Shown here in pieces: positions 7,569-16,248 of a stretch of DNA of 64,000 nt; within the stretch, counting starts at the first letter, position 1; every line of letters starts with the position of its first letter. The translations under genes and the position numbers were made by a program. The notes under the pieces were generated by a model. The model did no database searches, was not told where the DNA came from, and was given only the letters and a program-made list of their open reading frames with translations. Source of the stretch: Lachnospiraceae bacterium (GTDB taxonomy: Bacteria > Bacillota > Clostridia > Lachnospirales > Lachnospiraceae); NCBI GenBank assembly GCA_015057005.1, contig SVFF01000004.1:115429-179428 (forward strand), written 5' to 3'.

Positions 7569-10202
7569 GTGAAACACTACTCAGAAGACATAAGCAGTGT
7601 ATTACTTGAAACCAAGAGTTCCGCAGAGGGATTAACTTCCCAGGAAGCGGACAAGCGCCTGGCAGAAGGCGGTAAAAACAAGCTGGCAGAGGGCAAAAAA
7701 ATCTCCCTGCTCAAGCGCTTCATCAATCAGCTGATGGATCCCATGATCCTGATCCTCCTGGCTGCAGCCGGTATCAGCGGCGTCCTGGCAGTCATCGAGA
7801 ACGAAAGCTTCACAGATGTAATCATTATTTTAGCTGTTGTTATCATCAACGCAGTGCTTGGTGTATATCAGGAGAGCAAAGCCGAGAAGGCCATTGAAGC
7901 TCTGCAGGAAATGTCTGCCGCCACCTCCAAGGTACTCAGGGACGGCAAGATCATGACTGTTCACAGCGAGGACCTGGTAGTAGGTGATGTGGTACTGCTG
8001 GAGGCAGGAGACGCTGTTCCCGCAGACGGACGACTGATTGAGAACGCCAGCCTGAAAATTGAGGAGGCTGCTCTTACCGGCGAATCCGTTCCTGTCACCA
8101 AGTTTATCGATATTATCAATCTGGCTGATCCCTCCAAGGAAGTACCCCTGGGCGACCGCAAAAATATGGTCTACATGGGCTCCACCGTAGTATACGGCCG
8201 AGGCAAGGCAGTGATCACCGCCACCGGTATGGACACCGAGATGGGCAAGATTGCCGATGCTCTTGCAAAGGCTGAAGAAGGACAGACTCCCCTGCAGCTG
8301 AAACTGAGCCAGCTGTCCAAAATCCTCACCTGGCTGGTGCTGGGCATCTGTATCATCATTTTCCTGGTACAGATCCTGCGAAACGGTCTTTCCCTGGAAG
8401 GTATTCTGGATTCCTTCATGGTAGCAGTATCCCTGGCAGTTGCAGCCATTCCTGAAGGTCTGGCAGCGGTGGTGACCGTGGTACTGTCCATCGGTGTTAC
8501 CAATATGTCCAGACGAAATGCCATCATCCGCCGTCTGACCGCCGTAGAGACTTTAGGCTGCGCCCAGATCATCTGCTCCGATAAGACCGGTACGCTGACC
8601 CAGAACAAGATGACCGTTGTGGACTTCTTCGGCGAGGAGGAAAAATACCTGGCAAGAGCCATGGCACTGTGCTGTGATGCAGAGCTTGCAGAGGACGGCA
8701 CTGTCAGCGGCGAACCCACCGAGGCAGCACTGGTTGTTTGGGCCAACAAAACAGGCCTTCCCAAGTATGAACTGAAAAAGCTTTATCCCAGAAGCGGTGA
8801 AGCACCCTTCGACTCCGGCCGAAAGATGATGTCCACCGTGCACAGAACGGAGGATTCCAGTGTACTGACACAGTACACCAAGGGTGCCCCCGACGTGATC
8901 TTAAACCGCTGTACCTCTTATCTGAAAGACGGCAAGCCCGTTCCCATGACTGCGGAATACAAAAACGAAATTTTAAAGAGCAACAAAGCAATGGCTGACA
9001 AGGCTCTCCGCGTGCTGGCATGCGCACAGCGCACCTGGAATACCGAGCCTGCTTATGACGCAGATGTACTGGAGCAGGATCTCTGCTTCGTAGGTCTGAC
9101 CGGCATGATCGACCCTGTCCGTCCTGAGGTTAAGGACGCTATCGTACAGTGTAAGAGTGCAGGCGTACGCGCCATCATGATCACCGGCGACCATATCGAT
9201 ACTGCAGTGGCCATCGCAAAGGAATTAGGCATCCTGGAGGACGGCCGCAGAGCCATCACCGGTTCCATGCTGAATGATATGTCCGACGAGGAATTTGCCA
9301 AGGAGCTTGCCAACATCTCCGTTTACGCCCGCGTACAGCCCGAGCACAAGACGCGTATCGTCAACGCATGGCGTGATGCAGGCTATGTAACTGCAATGAC
9401 CGGCGACGGCGTAAACGACGCGCCTTCCATCAAGTCCGCAGACATCGGCGTGGGCATGGGTATCACCGGTACTGACGTTACCAAGAATGTAGCTGATATG
9501 GTACTGACCGACGACAACTTCGCCACTATCGTAGGCGCTGTTGAAGAAGGCCGCCGTATCTACGACAATATCCGCAAGGCCATCCAGTTCCTGCTGGGCT
9601 CCAACATGAGTGAGGTTATCAGTATCTTCGTGGCTACCCTGCTGGGCTTCACCTTCTTAAAGCCGGTACACCTTTTGTGGATCAACCTGGTTACCGACAG
9701 CTTCCCCGCCCTTGCTCTGGGTATGGAAGAAGCCGAGCCTGACATTATGCAGCGTAAGCCCAGGGATGCCAAAGCAGGTATCTTCTCCGGCGGCATGGGC
9801 TTTGATATCGGATACCAGGGCCTGATGGTAGCAGTTCTGGTACTGATCTCCTACTTTATCGGCCACTTTATCGAAGCCGGTACCTGGGAGATCGCCAACA
9901 GTGCCGACGGCACCACAATGGCGTTCCTGACCATGTCCATGGCTGAGATCTTCCACAGCTTTAACATGCGCTCCCAGCGCGGCAGTATCTTCCGTCTGCC
10001 CCGCCAGAACAAAGTGTTGATCGGTGCAGCTATTGCTACCCTGATCGCCACCACTCTGGTATGCGAGGTACCTTTCCTGGCAAACGCCTTTGGTTTCACC
10101 TCCATCAGCTTCGTAGAGTACGTGATCGCCGTAGCTATCGGTGCCCTGGTGATTCCTATTGTGGAAATCGTAAAAGCAATACAGCGCAAGGCCGAGAACT
10201 AA
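7569..10202 (+). CDS. Cation-transporting P-type ATPase, SERCA/PMCA-like (Ca2+)
   Basis: ATP-driven Ca2+ exporter of the cytoplasmic membrane. 877 residues, the normal size for bacterial P2A ATPases. Visible in order: N-terminal cation ATPase domain, TGES actuator loop (170-173), PEGL in M4 (295-298) that carries a Ca2+ ligand, phosphorylated aspartate in DKTGTLT (D338), MITGDH, TGDGVNDAPSIK hinge, and NLVTDSFPALALG in M6. The VAAIPEGL and NLVTD motifs point to Ca2+ rather than heavy metals or K+. Start GTG, preceded by AAAGGAG. Hairpin element copy A begins 28 bp past the stop. Apparently monocistronic. Confidence 0.93.
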   Translation: MKHYSEDISSVLLETKSSAEGLTSQEADKRLAEGGKNKLAEGKKISLLKRFINQLMDPMILILLAAAGISGVLAVIENESFTDVIIILAVVIINAVLGVYQESKAEKAIEALQEMSAATSKVLRDGKIMTVHSEDLVVGDVVLLEAGDAVPADGRLIENASLKIEEAALTGESVPVTKFIDIINLADPSKEVPLGDRKNMVYMGSTVVYGRGKAVITATGMDTEMGKIADALAKAEEGQTPLQLKLSQLSKILTWLVLGICIIIFLVQILRNGLSLEGILDSFMVAVSLAVAAIPEGLAAVVTVVLSIGVTNMSRRNAIIRRLTAVETLGCAQIICSDKTGTLTQNKMTVVDFFGEEEKYLARAMALCCDAELAEDGTVSGEPTEAALVVWANKTGLPKYELKKLYPRSGEAPFDSGRKMMSTVHRTEDSSVLTQYTKGAPDVILNRCTSYLKDGKPVPMTAEYKNEILKSNKAMADKALRVLACAQRTWNTEPAYDADVLEQDLCFVGLTGMIDPVRPEVKDAIVQCKSAGVRAIMITGDHIDTAVAIAKELGILEDGRRAITGSMLNDMSDEEFAKELANISVYARVQPEHKTRIVNAWRDAGYVTAMTGDGVNDAPSIKSADIGVGMGITGTDVTKNVADMVLTDDNFATIVGAVEEGRRIYDNIRKAIQFLLGSNMSEVISIFVATLLGFTFLKPVHLLWINLVTDSFPALALGMEEAEPDIMQRKPRDAKAGIFSGGMGFDIGYQGLMVAVLVLISYFIGHFIEAGTWEIANSADGTTMAFLTMSMAEIFHSFNMRSQRGSIFRLPRQNKVLIGAAIATLIATTLVCEVPFLANAFGFTSISFVEYVIAVAIGALVIPIVEIVKAIQRKAEN

Positions 10203-10230
10203 TTTTTAAAAATAGTTCTTATCCAAAAAC

Positions 10231-10749
10231 ACAAGCCCCGGGGAACAAGCGGTGACTTGGGAAAACGTATCAGAAAAGCCCCAGCCTGTCCCGGGACGCA
10301 CCTCTACAAGAAATACCCGTGCAAGTTTTTCGTTGGATTTTAAGACGCATGAATTTTAAATAGCGGCGCCCGTGGTGAGACTGTCTGAAGACCGACAGGG
10401 CATTGGCGAAAAAACGCCGATAAATCTTTCCTGAAAAATATATGATGTACCATTCAGCCGACGAGCTTGACACCAAAATTGCTAAACTCACGTACGTTCA
10501 GACATAGCAATTTTGGTGTCCGTCTATTGAATGGTACATCATTATTTTTCTCGGAAACATTTCTGGGGACGTTTTTTCGCCAATGCCCTGTGGGTCTGAG
10601 TTTCGAACTAGGGCGCCTAATTAGCTCTTAAAATTCATGCGTCCATAAAATCCCGAAAAGCTTGCGTATTTCGGTGGAGGTGCGTTCCGGGGCAGGCAGG
10701 CCTTTCTTCAATGCTTTCCCAAGTCACCGCTTGTCACATCGAGGCTTGT
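10231..10749. repeat. Giant hairpin repeat element, copy A
   Basis: A 519-bp near-palindrome without a conserved reading frame. Outer pairs: 10231-10237 with 10743-10749. Perfect 17-bp stem 10245-10261/10718-10734. Then 10291-10307 with 10674-10689, perfect 16-bp stem 10344-10359/10628-10643, perfect 21-bp stem 10396-10416/10570-10590, perfect 15-bp stem 10442-10456/10528-10542 and perfect 16-bp apical stem 10469-10484/10505-10520 with a 20-nt loop. Between the 16- and 21-bp stems, the two arms differ (asymmetric loop about 10370-10395 versus 10591-10610), and these unpaired sequences recur in the other copies. It fills the gap between the Ca2+ ATPase stop and the promoter of the acetyltransferase gene. 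Confidence 0.9.
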
Positions 10750-10777
10750 TGACATTGAAAAGTAAATTTGGTATTCT
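10749..10777 (+). promoter_or_regulatory. Promoter for the Eis-like acetyltransferase
   Basis: TTGACA at 10749-10754, exactly 17 bp, then TATTCT at 10772-10777. The first base of the -35 is the last base of hairpin copy A, so the element stops right at the promoter. Confidence 0.7.
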
Positions 10778-10812
10778 CCAAGTAAGGAAAAGATTTCAGA
10801 GAGGTAATCATT

Positions 10813-12009
10813 ATGGCGAACACAGATAGTCTTTACTTCGGCCGCGGAACGGCTGAACAATTCGATGAATACATCGATTTTATCAACTATGTTTTCGGCT
10901 TCAACGGCAATGAGCAGGATTTCCCCAAACTTCTTCCCAAGCTTTACCGGCCGGAGCTTAATCCTGCCGGCAATTCTTTTATCGCTATGGAAGACGGCAA
11001 GATCAAGGCAGCCGTGGGCGCTTTTCCCGGTGAGATCAAAGTCTGCGGTCAGACCCTGAAGATTATCGGTATCGGCAACGTATCCGTGCATCCTTATTCC
11101 CGCTCCAAGGGCTACATGAAGCGCCTGATGACTATGGCGGTGGATGATATGATCGCTCAGGGAGCCGACTTATCCGCACTGAGCGGCCAGCGCCAGCGCT
11201 ACAATTATTTCTCCTATGATTACACCGGTTCCGTATACAATTACACTGTTGACACCACCAATTTGCGCCATTGTTACGGAAATGCACCCTTAACCGTGAC
11301 CATGACAGAAGTGCTTCCGACGGATGATGAGGCTTTGGATTTCATTGCAGCACTTATGGCAAAGAGCCCCTATGTGGCAATCCGCAGCCGTGAAGAATTA
11401 TATCACATCCTGCGAAGCTGGGAAGCTACGCCCTATATTTTCACAGAAGATGACCGCAAAGTGGGCTACTGTGTCATTCAAGGCAGCGCCGTGACAGAAA
11501 TTGCAGCACTGCAGGATGAGGATTTCCCTGCAATGGTCCGCGCTATCGTTGCACGCTTAAAGCGGGCTGACTTCCAGCTTCCGGACTTTCAGCCCGGCTA
11601 TGCCAGGGTACTGGAAGGCATCTGCAGCCAGTTGAAGATCACTTCAAAGGAAATGTTCTCCGTGCTCAATTACAAGCGTGTACTGGAAGCGTTTCTGCGT
11701 TTAAAGACCACCTACGCCACTCTTCCCGATGGGGAACTGACCGTACTGATCCACGGTCGGGCCGGCGATGAAAACTTACACCTCTCCGTAACAGACGGTG
11801 TAATCTCTGTGGAACATATTGATGCCGCGGCTTCCGCAACAGATAATGCAGCGGACATCACTTCCAAGAATACTCCGCTGGAATTGTCTCATCTGGAGGC
11901 CATGCGATACTTTTTCTCCCCGGACTGCGTGACAAGACGCAACGCGCCGGATTTTGTGAAAGTATGGTTCCCTCTGCCGCTGTGGATGTATGCTGCAGAT
12001 TGTGTGTAA
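10813..12009 (+). CDS. GNAT N-acetyltransferase, Eis-like
   Basis: Would transfer an acetyl group from acetyl-CoA to an amine; family members modify aminoglycosides, proteins or small molecules. 398 residues. The N-terminal GNAT domain shows the acetyl-CoA loop region IGNVSVHPYSRSKGYMKRLM (about 83-102). A second GNAT-like half follows, and a C-terminal SCP2-like region (about 295-398) matches the three-part Eis plan. Start ATG is preceded by GAGAGG. It is monocistronic between its own promoter (10749) and a terminator (12041). The substrate is unknown and drug resistance should not be assumed. Confidence 0.85.
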   Translation: MANTDSLYFGRGTAEQFDEYIDFINYVFGFNGNEQDFPKLLPKLYRPELNPAGNSFIAMEDGKIKAAVGAFPGEIKVCGQTLKIIGIGNVSVHPYSRSKGYMKRLMTMAVDDMIAQGADLSALSGQRQRYNYFSYDYTGSVYNYTVDTTNLRHCYGNAPLTVTMTEVLPTDDEALDFIAALMAKSPYVAIRSREELYHILRSWEATPYIFTEDDRKVGYCVIQGSAVTEIAALQDEDFPAMVRAIVARLKRADFQLPDFQPGYARVLEGICSQLKITSKEMFSVLNYKRVLEAFLRLKTTYATLPDGELTVLIHGRAGDENLHLSVTDGVISVEHIDAAASATDNAADITSKNTPLELSHLEAMRYFFSPDCVTRRNAPDFVKVWFPLPLWMYAADCV

Positions 12010-12040
12010 CCCTTGCTGCCAATCAGGCTTCAAACAATTC

Positions 12041-12078
12041 AGGGCAGGTTCCCACTCCGGATACCTGCCCTTTCCTTT
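12041..12078 (+). terminator. Rho-independent terminator after the acetyltransferase
   Basis: AGGGCAGGT at 12041-12049 pairs with ACCTGCCCT at 12063-12071, followed by a pyrimidine-rich TTCCTTTC tail. The convergent helicase ends at 12113. Confidence 0.75.
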
Positions 12079-12112
12079 CATCCAATATTCTTCCAGTCCA
12101 TTTTCTAATCTT

Positions 12113-14401
12113 TTAATCCGCTATTTCCAGAAGCCCGCTCCTAAACAAAATGTCTGTCAGGAACTCTCTGTTGTTTTCAGCAAACTGTATGATCACTTTC
12201 TCCTCCGTCACTCCGGAGACAATACCGAAACCGTACTTTTTGTGGTGAATCTCCACACCTTCCCGCAAAGATGCACAAAAACCCGCATACTCCGCCTGCA
12301 TACGCTTTTTCCCGGATTTACCGGGCACGCCGGCACCATATGTCCCCGACAGCGAACTATGATCCGGTACCGCTTTTCCTTGTCTCCCGACAGCCTCTTT
12401 CTTCTCCAGCAGCTCCCTGACAAAGGTGGATTTACCGGGCAGCCCAAACAAATGCAATTCATTCTTTGCCCTGGTCACTGCCACGTAGAAAAGCCGCCTT
12501 TCCTCCTCATAAGTCTCTTTTTCCTTGATATCAGCATATTTCATGCTCACAGGCACACTCTCCGGGAAAATACCGTCTTCCACATCCAGCAGATACACAG
12601 TATCATACTCCAATCCCTTGCTGCCGTGAATGGTGGACAAAACAAAGGGACAGTTGGGATCATTTTTCTTCTCACGGATCAGCTGCTGCAGTCTGGCAAG
12701 ACGGTGCAAAAACGCCTCAGGCATAGAGAGATGCCCGGCCGCCGGCACCAGGGCATCCCCAGACTGCGTAGCCGCAGCCACTCCGGACTCCGCCGGTATC
12801 ACCGCATCCTCCGCCGTCACAGCGGCTGCCAGCGTCTTCAACAGAAAAATCTTGCCGGTGTTCATGTTCATACGCTCCAGGTAATCCCCATACCCCATGA
12901 ATTTCACGATTCTGTCAATAGCGCCCTCCCCAGTATCCTGCAGCAAATTGGACAGGTGTGTGCGCATGGCTTTCAGATTTCCTTCCTGATAAGGGGCAAA
13001 GCTGCCATACCGCAGGGCTGCATCCAGTACAGGCAAATCTCTCTCCCTGCTGATGTCACAAAACCGCAGGGCATTCTGCTTGTTCATATAGAAATTGATC
13101 TTGTAATAAATCTCCAGAAAGATTTCCGTGTCCTTGGGATTCCTTGCAAACTTGATAATATTCTGAATATCCAGCACAATCCGATGGCTGAAAAAGGTCA
13201 TGTCCATGCTGCGCATGCGGTAAGGAATCCCCTTCCGCTCCAAACGGTCCAGCAGGGGCAGCACGCTTTCATTGTCCCTATAGAGTACCGCTACTTGCCG
13301 GACACCTTGTTCCGCAGGTTGTCCGGCCTCAGCTAATGAAAGCCAGCTGTCTTCGGCCCCGCAGTAGCTTTCCGCCACCTTCTCCAGGTAGCTGTACTGG
13401 GCTCTTCTGCCTTTCAACCCAATTTCTTTAATGGCCGCGCCCGCTTCCCTGGAAGCCTTCATATGCTTTTCGTGGCGCAGGGTATTCTTCTGAATGAACC
13501 GGTCCGCCGCCTCCACGATCCTGGCGTTGGAACGGAAATTTTCTTCCATCAGCAGGACTTTTGCTCCGGGATGATCTTTTTCAAAGGACAACAGTGCCTC
13601 CGGATAGGCTGCCCTGAAACCGTAAATACTCTGGTCCTCGTCTCCCACCATGAACAAGTTGCCCCTCTCCCCTGCCAACAGCGCAATAATAGCATGCTGG
13701 ATCCTGGATGTATCCTGAGCCTCATCCACACAGATATAAGGATACTGTCTCCGGAAAAATTCCAGCGTCTCCGGGCTTTTGCGCAGGATATTCAGGGCAT
13801 AAGTCATCTGGTCGTCATAGTCCATCAGTCCCTGTCCTCGCATTTCCCCGCAATATGCCTGATACAGAGCATCAATTTTGTACTCACAGGTCTCCTCCAG
13901 CGCCTGAATCTCTTCCCGGGTCAACATACTATTTTTAATGTAAGTGATCATCGTGCGTACGCTCTTGATATCGCTCTCCGTGGGGTAAGCCTCCTGTATC
14001 TGCCGATATACGCCGGCCAACACTCCGGCCGTAAATTTCTCATCCGTAACCAATTCAAAGGAACACCTGCCAATCTTTCTTCCATAATATTGGATGATCC
14101 GGGCGCAAAGACCGTTGATGGTGCGAAACTCCACACGTTCCCCCATCTGTGAACCGAATATTCTTCCAAACCGTTCTCCCATATCCCTGGTGGCTGCCAC
14201 CGTGTAAGTCAGTGTCAGGATATTCTCCGGAGCGATTCCCTTACAGCAGATCATATAGCCCAGCCTGGTGACCAGCACCGTAGTCTTACCGCTGCCCGGA
14301 ACTGCTAAAAGCAGCACAGGCCCTTCCACGGCCTGCACTGCCTCCAATTGCTGTTTATTTAATTGAATTTTGTATTGTTCCCTAAATTCCTGAAATGTCA
14401 T
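12113..14401 (-). CDS. ATP-dependent DNA helicase, UvrD/PcrA/Rep superfamily 1
   Basis: A 3'-5' DNA helicase of repair or replication restart. 762 residues, close to PcrA length. Motifs: Q-motif region LNKQQLEAV, Walker A AVPGSGKTT (33-41), motif Ia TYTVAATRDM, Walker B DEAQD (226-230), motif III GDEDQSIYGFRAA (253 on), motif V STIHGSKGLEYDTV, and motif VI VAVTRAKNEL. The C-terminal 60 residues carry a small beta segment (HHKKYGFGIVSG) like the PcrA/UvrD tail that contacts RNA polymerase. The region between motifs IV and V carries an insertion rich in alanine, about residues 520-560. Transcription follows the GH78 pair but in the opposite promoter context; it may be independent. Confidence 0.93.
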   Translation of the reverse strand: MTFQEFREQYKIQLNKQQLEAVQAVEGPVLLLAVPGSGKTTVLVTRLGYMICCKGIAPENILTLTYTVAATRDMGERFGRIFGSQMGERVEFRTINGLCARIIQYYGRKIGRCSFELVTDEKFTAGVLAGVYRQIQEAYPTESDIKSVRTMITYIKNSMLTREEIQALEETCEYKIDALYQAYCGEMRGQGLMDYDDQMTYALNILRKSPETLEFFRRQYPYICVDEAQDTSRIQHAIIALLAGERGNLFMVGDEDQSIYGFRAAYPEALLSFEKDHPGAKVLLMEENFRSNARIVEAADRFIQKNTLRHEKHMKASREAGAAIKEIGLKGRRAQYSYLEKVAESYCGAEDSWLSLAEAGQPAEQGVRQVAVLYRDNESVLPLLDRLERKGIPYRMRSMDMTFFSHRIVLDIQNIIKFARNPKDTEIFLEIYYKINFYMNKQNALRFCDISRERDLPVLDAALRYGSFAPYQEGNLKAMRTHLSNLLQDTGEGAIDRIVKFMGYGDYLERMNMNTGKIFLLKTLAAAVTAEDAVIPAESGVAAATQSGDALVPAAGHLSMPEAFLHRLARLQQLIREKKNDPNCPFVLSTIHGSKGLEYDTVYLLDVEDGIFPESVPVSMKYADIKEKETYEEERRLFYVAVTRAKNELHLFGLPGKSTFVRELLEKKEAVGRQGKAVPDHSSLSGTYGAGVPGKSGKKRMQAEYAGFCASLREGVEIHHKKYGFGIVSGVTEEKVIIQFAENNREFLTDILFRSGLLEIAD

Positions 14402-14449
14402 TGTCCATCATTCTCTCGCAAAATTGTTTACCCGGAAATATTATAACAC

Positions 14450-14476
14450 GAGGCAGCCCCTATTGGGAACTGCCTC
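14450..14476 (-). terminator. Hairpin between GH78-like gene and helicase gene
   Basis: GAGGCAG at 14450-14456 pairs with CTGCCTC at 14470-14476. On the minus strand, the tail is only partly T-rich (TGTTATAATATTT). That same tail supplies a TATAAT that may be the helicase -10. Confidence 0.5.
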
Positions 14477-14508
14477 ATATAAACATCCTTGCTCCAAATC
14501 ATCGTATA

Positions 14509-16227
14509 TTATTTCACAATTTCCACACCCTCAGGCGCGTCAACTTCTGTCTGCACAGTACCGTCTGCCAGCTTAGTGTGACTGATCGTCACAACGCCGT
14601 AAGGAGTAGGATAAGTACCTTTTGCATACTCCAAATCTTCCAGATGAGGCTCAATGCGAAGCTTCTTACAGCCTGCTTCCTCCACAGTCACGCCCAGCAC
14701 ATAGTGGGTCATGTAAGGACAGGGACCGGACGCCCAGCCATGACATAAGCTGTGACGGAAAGAAATATAGCAATAAGCTCCCCAGTCGCCGTGGATATCC
14801 ACCTTTCCTTCAGGCACAAGCTCGTCGATAGGCGCTGCATTCTCCATCCAATCCAGATTAAAGTCCTCCCAGAAAGTAGTGGCACCCATCTTTAACATAC
14901 CGCCCCAGTACTCCCTGATGGCATCGAGGGCACCCTGATAATCTCCTGCCATAGCCTTTGCCTTCAGAATATAATATCCCATAAATGTAGAAAAACCATG
15001 AGCGCCGTTTACTGCGATCAGTTTCTCATTCATTTCCTTGGGATCTGCCAGACCGCCCAGAACCATCATTGCCCCGGACTGCTTTGCACCGTCTGTATCA
15101 GGCACATACTGCAGCATACGCTCCGCAGCAGCCGCGCAAGCCCGGGAAAGTTCTTTTTCTCCCAGCACCTCCATCAAAAATACGCCTCTGTCCAGGCCCA
15201 TCTTCAAAAGCCCCTGCATACCTGCATGGCTGGCCTTTGCATTGGCTCTGGTAGGCCAATCCAGGAATTTCTCCGGCAGCTGCTCCACGCCGTTCTCATC
15301 CACCAAGGTAACCAAGTGTGCCAACAGCTTTTTCAGGTATTCCTTCTGCTCCTGTAAGTATGCCAGATCTCCGGTACCCATGTACCACTCGTAATGGTTC
15401 ATCAGCCACCACAAAGAATAAGAAGGATGACCTGTCATCCACGCCATCTTTTCATCCGTAATGGGCGTATCCAGTTTGGCCACATCCAGAGACCTGGGCA
15501 CTACATCATTGTAACCGAACGCCGCCAGAATGGTCATAACCTCCGTGTGCATATCACCGATCCAGATCAGGCGGTCACGCTTGATGCCGTCCCACAGATA
15601 CTCCTGCATATTCAGATGTGTAGTATACGCGGCCGTATCCCAGATTTTGTTCAGTAAAGGATCGGAACACTCAAAAGAGCCCAGATAATCAATATCACGG
15701 AAAATCAGCACTGCATTGACGCTCTTAAGAGTCACCGCAGCATCCTCATCCAACAGATCAATGCGCATAAAGCGGAATCCGGATTCATTGGTCTCAAAGG
15801 AACTCATTCCTCCCACATTGATGACCATATCACGGTTGGCGTGATCGTTGGTAGTATTCTTCACCCCAAGGTCCGTCATAGCTTCCATAGCAGACTCACC
15901 GAGGCGTACGCGTAAGTTTACCCGATACTTACCATTCGCATGTTCTGTTCCTCTGATGAACAGACGAACCGATCCATGGATTTCTGTGCCGTAATCCACC
16001 AGGATAGAGGCCTTAGGCCGGCCCGGTTTGTTGATCAGCCAGCAATAAGGGAAATCTCCAAAAGACATCTGCTCCTCTCTGGCCAGCAAAAGATTTTCTG
16101 ATCCTTTGACTTCTGCCCCCTCTGCTGCAGAGGTCCATATCACACGGGTGGGGGAAATGTAACGACGTGAACGCATATCGGTATCTTTTCCCATAAGGGC
16201 AGGGTTTTTATCGTAAAGTTTTGTCAT
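14509..16227 (-). CDS. GH78-like alpha-L-rhamnosidase, short form (copy 1)
   Basis: Predicted cytosolic enzyme (no signal peptide) releasing terminal alpha-L-rhamnose from oligosaccharides or glycosides. 572 residues. An N-terminal beta domain is followed, from about residue 190, by the six-hairpin (alpha/alpha)6 barrel. The conserved GH78 block WDGIKRDRLIWIGDMHTE carries the acidic cluster normally containing the general acid, and the C-terminal beta-sandwich has the repeated HISHTKLADG-type ending. It is much shorter than full GH78 enzymes (about 900-1000), lacking the extra N-terminal sandwich domains. It follows the paralogue at 16249 by 21 bp, so the pair is one operon. Ribosome site AGAGGA. 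Confidence 0.85.
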   Translation of the reverse strand: MTKLYDKNPALMGKDTDMRSRRYISPTRVIWTSAAEGAEVKGSENLLLAREEQMSFGDFPYCWLINKPGRPKASILVDYGTEIHGSVRLFIRGTEHANGKYRVNLRVRLGESAMEAMTDLGVKNTTNDHANRDMVINVGGMSSFETNESGFRFMRIDLLDEDAAVTLKSVNAVLIFRDIDYLGSFECSDPLLNKIWDTAAYTTHLNMQEYLWDGIKRDRLIWIGDMHTEVMTILAAFGYNDVVPRSLDVAKLDTPITDEKMAWMTGHPSYSLWWLMNHYEWYMGTGDLAYLQEQKEYLKKLLAHLVTLVDENGVEQLPEKFLDWPTRANAKASHAGMQGLLKMGLDRGVFLMEVLGEKELSRACAAAAERMLQYVPDTDGAKQSGAMMVLGGLADPKEMNEKLIAVNGAHGFSTFMGYYILKAKAMAGDYQGALDAIREYWGGMLKMGATTFWEDFNLDWMENAAPIDELVPEGKVDIHGDWGAYCYISFRHSLCHGWASGPCPYMTHYVLGVTVEEAGCKKLRIEPHLEDLEYAKGTYPTPYGVVTISHTKLADGTVQTEVDAPEGVEIVK

Positions 16228-16248
16228 GTCTGTTCCTCTTTCAATCTA

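Noticed and set aside
10270..10491. Open frame of 73 codons inside hairpin copy A; an apparently related frame at 43154-43609 in copy C
   Set aside because: The shared peptide stretch simply reflects the repeat. In copy B the corresponding frame is shifted by one A in the A-run, and neither frame has a ribosome site, so I consider it non-coding.
10231..10749. Hairpin element as a group II intron, insertion sequence or CRISPR array
   Set aside because: No reverse transcriptase or transposase coding, no domain V-like hairpin noticed, no short regular repeats with spacers; the size is all palindrome.
11990..13336. 448-codon frame antisense to the helicase
   Set aside because: The helicase has every SF1 motif on the other strand; this frame has none and overlaps a terminator.
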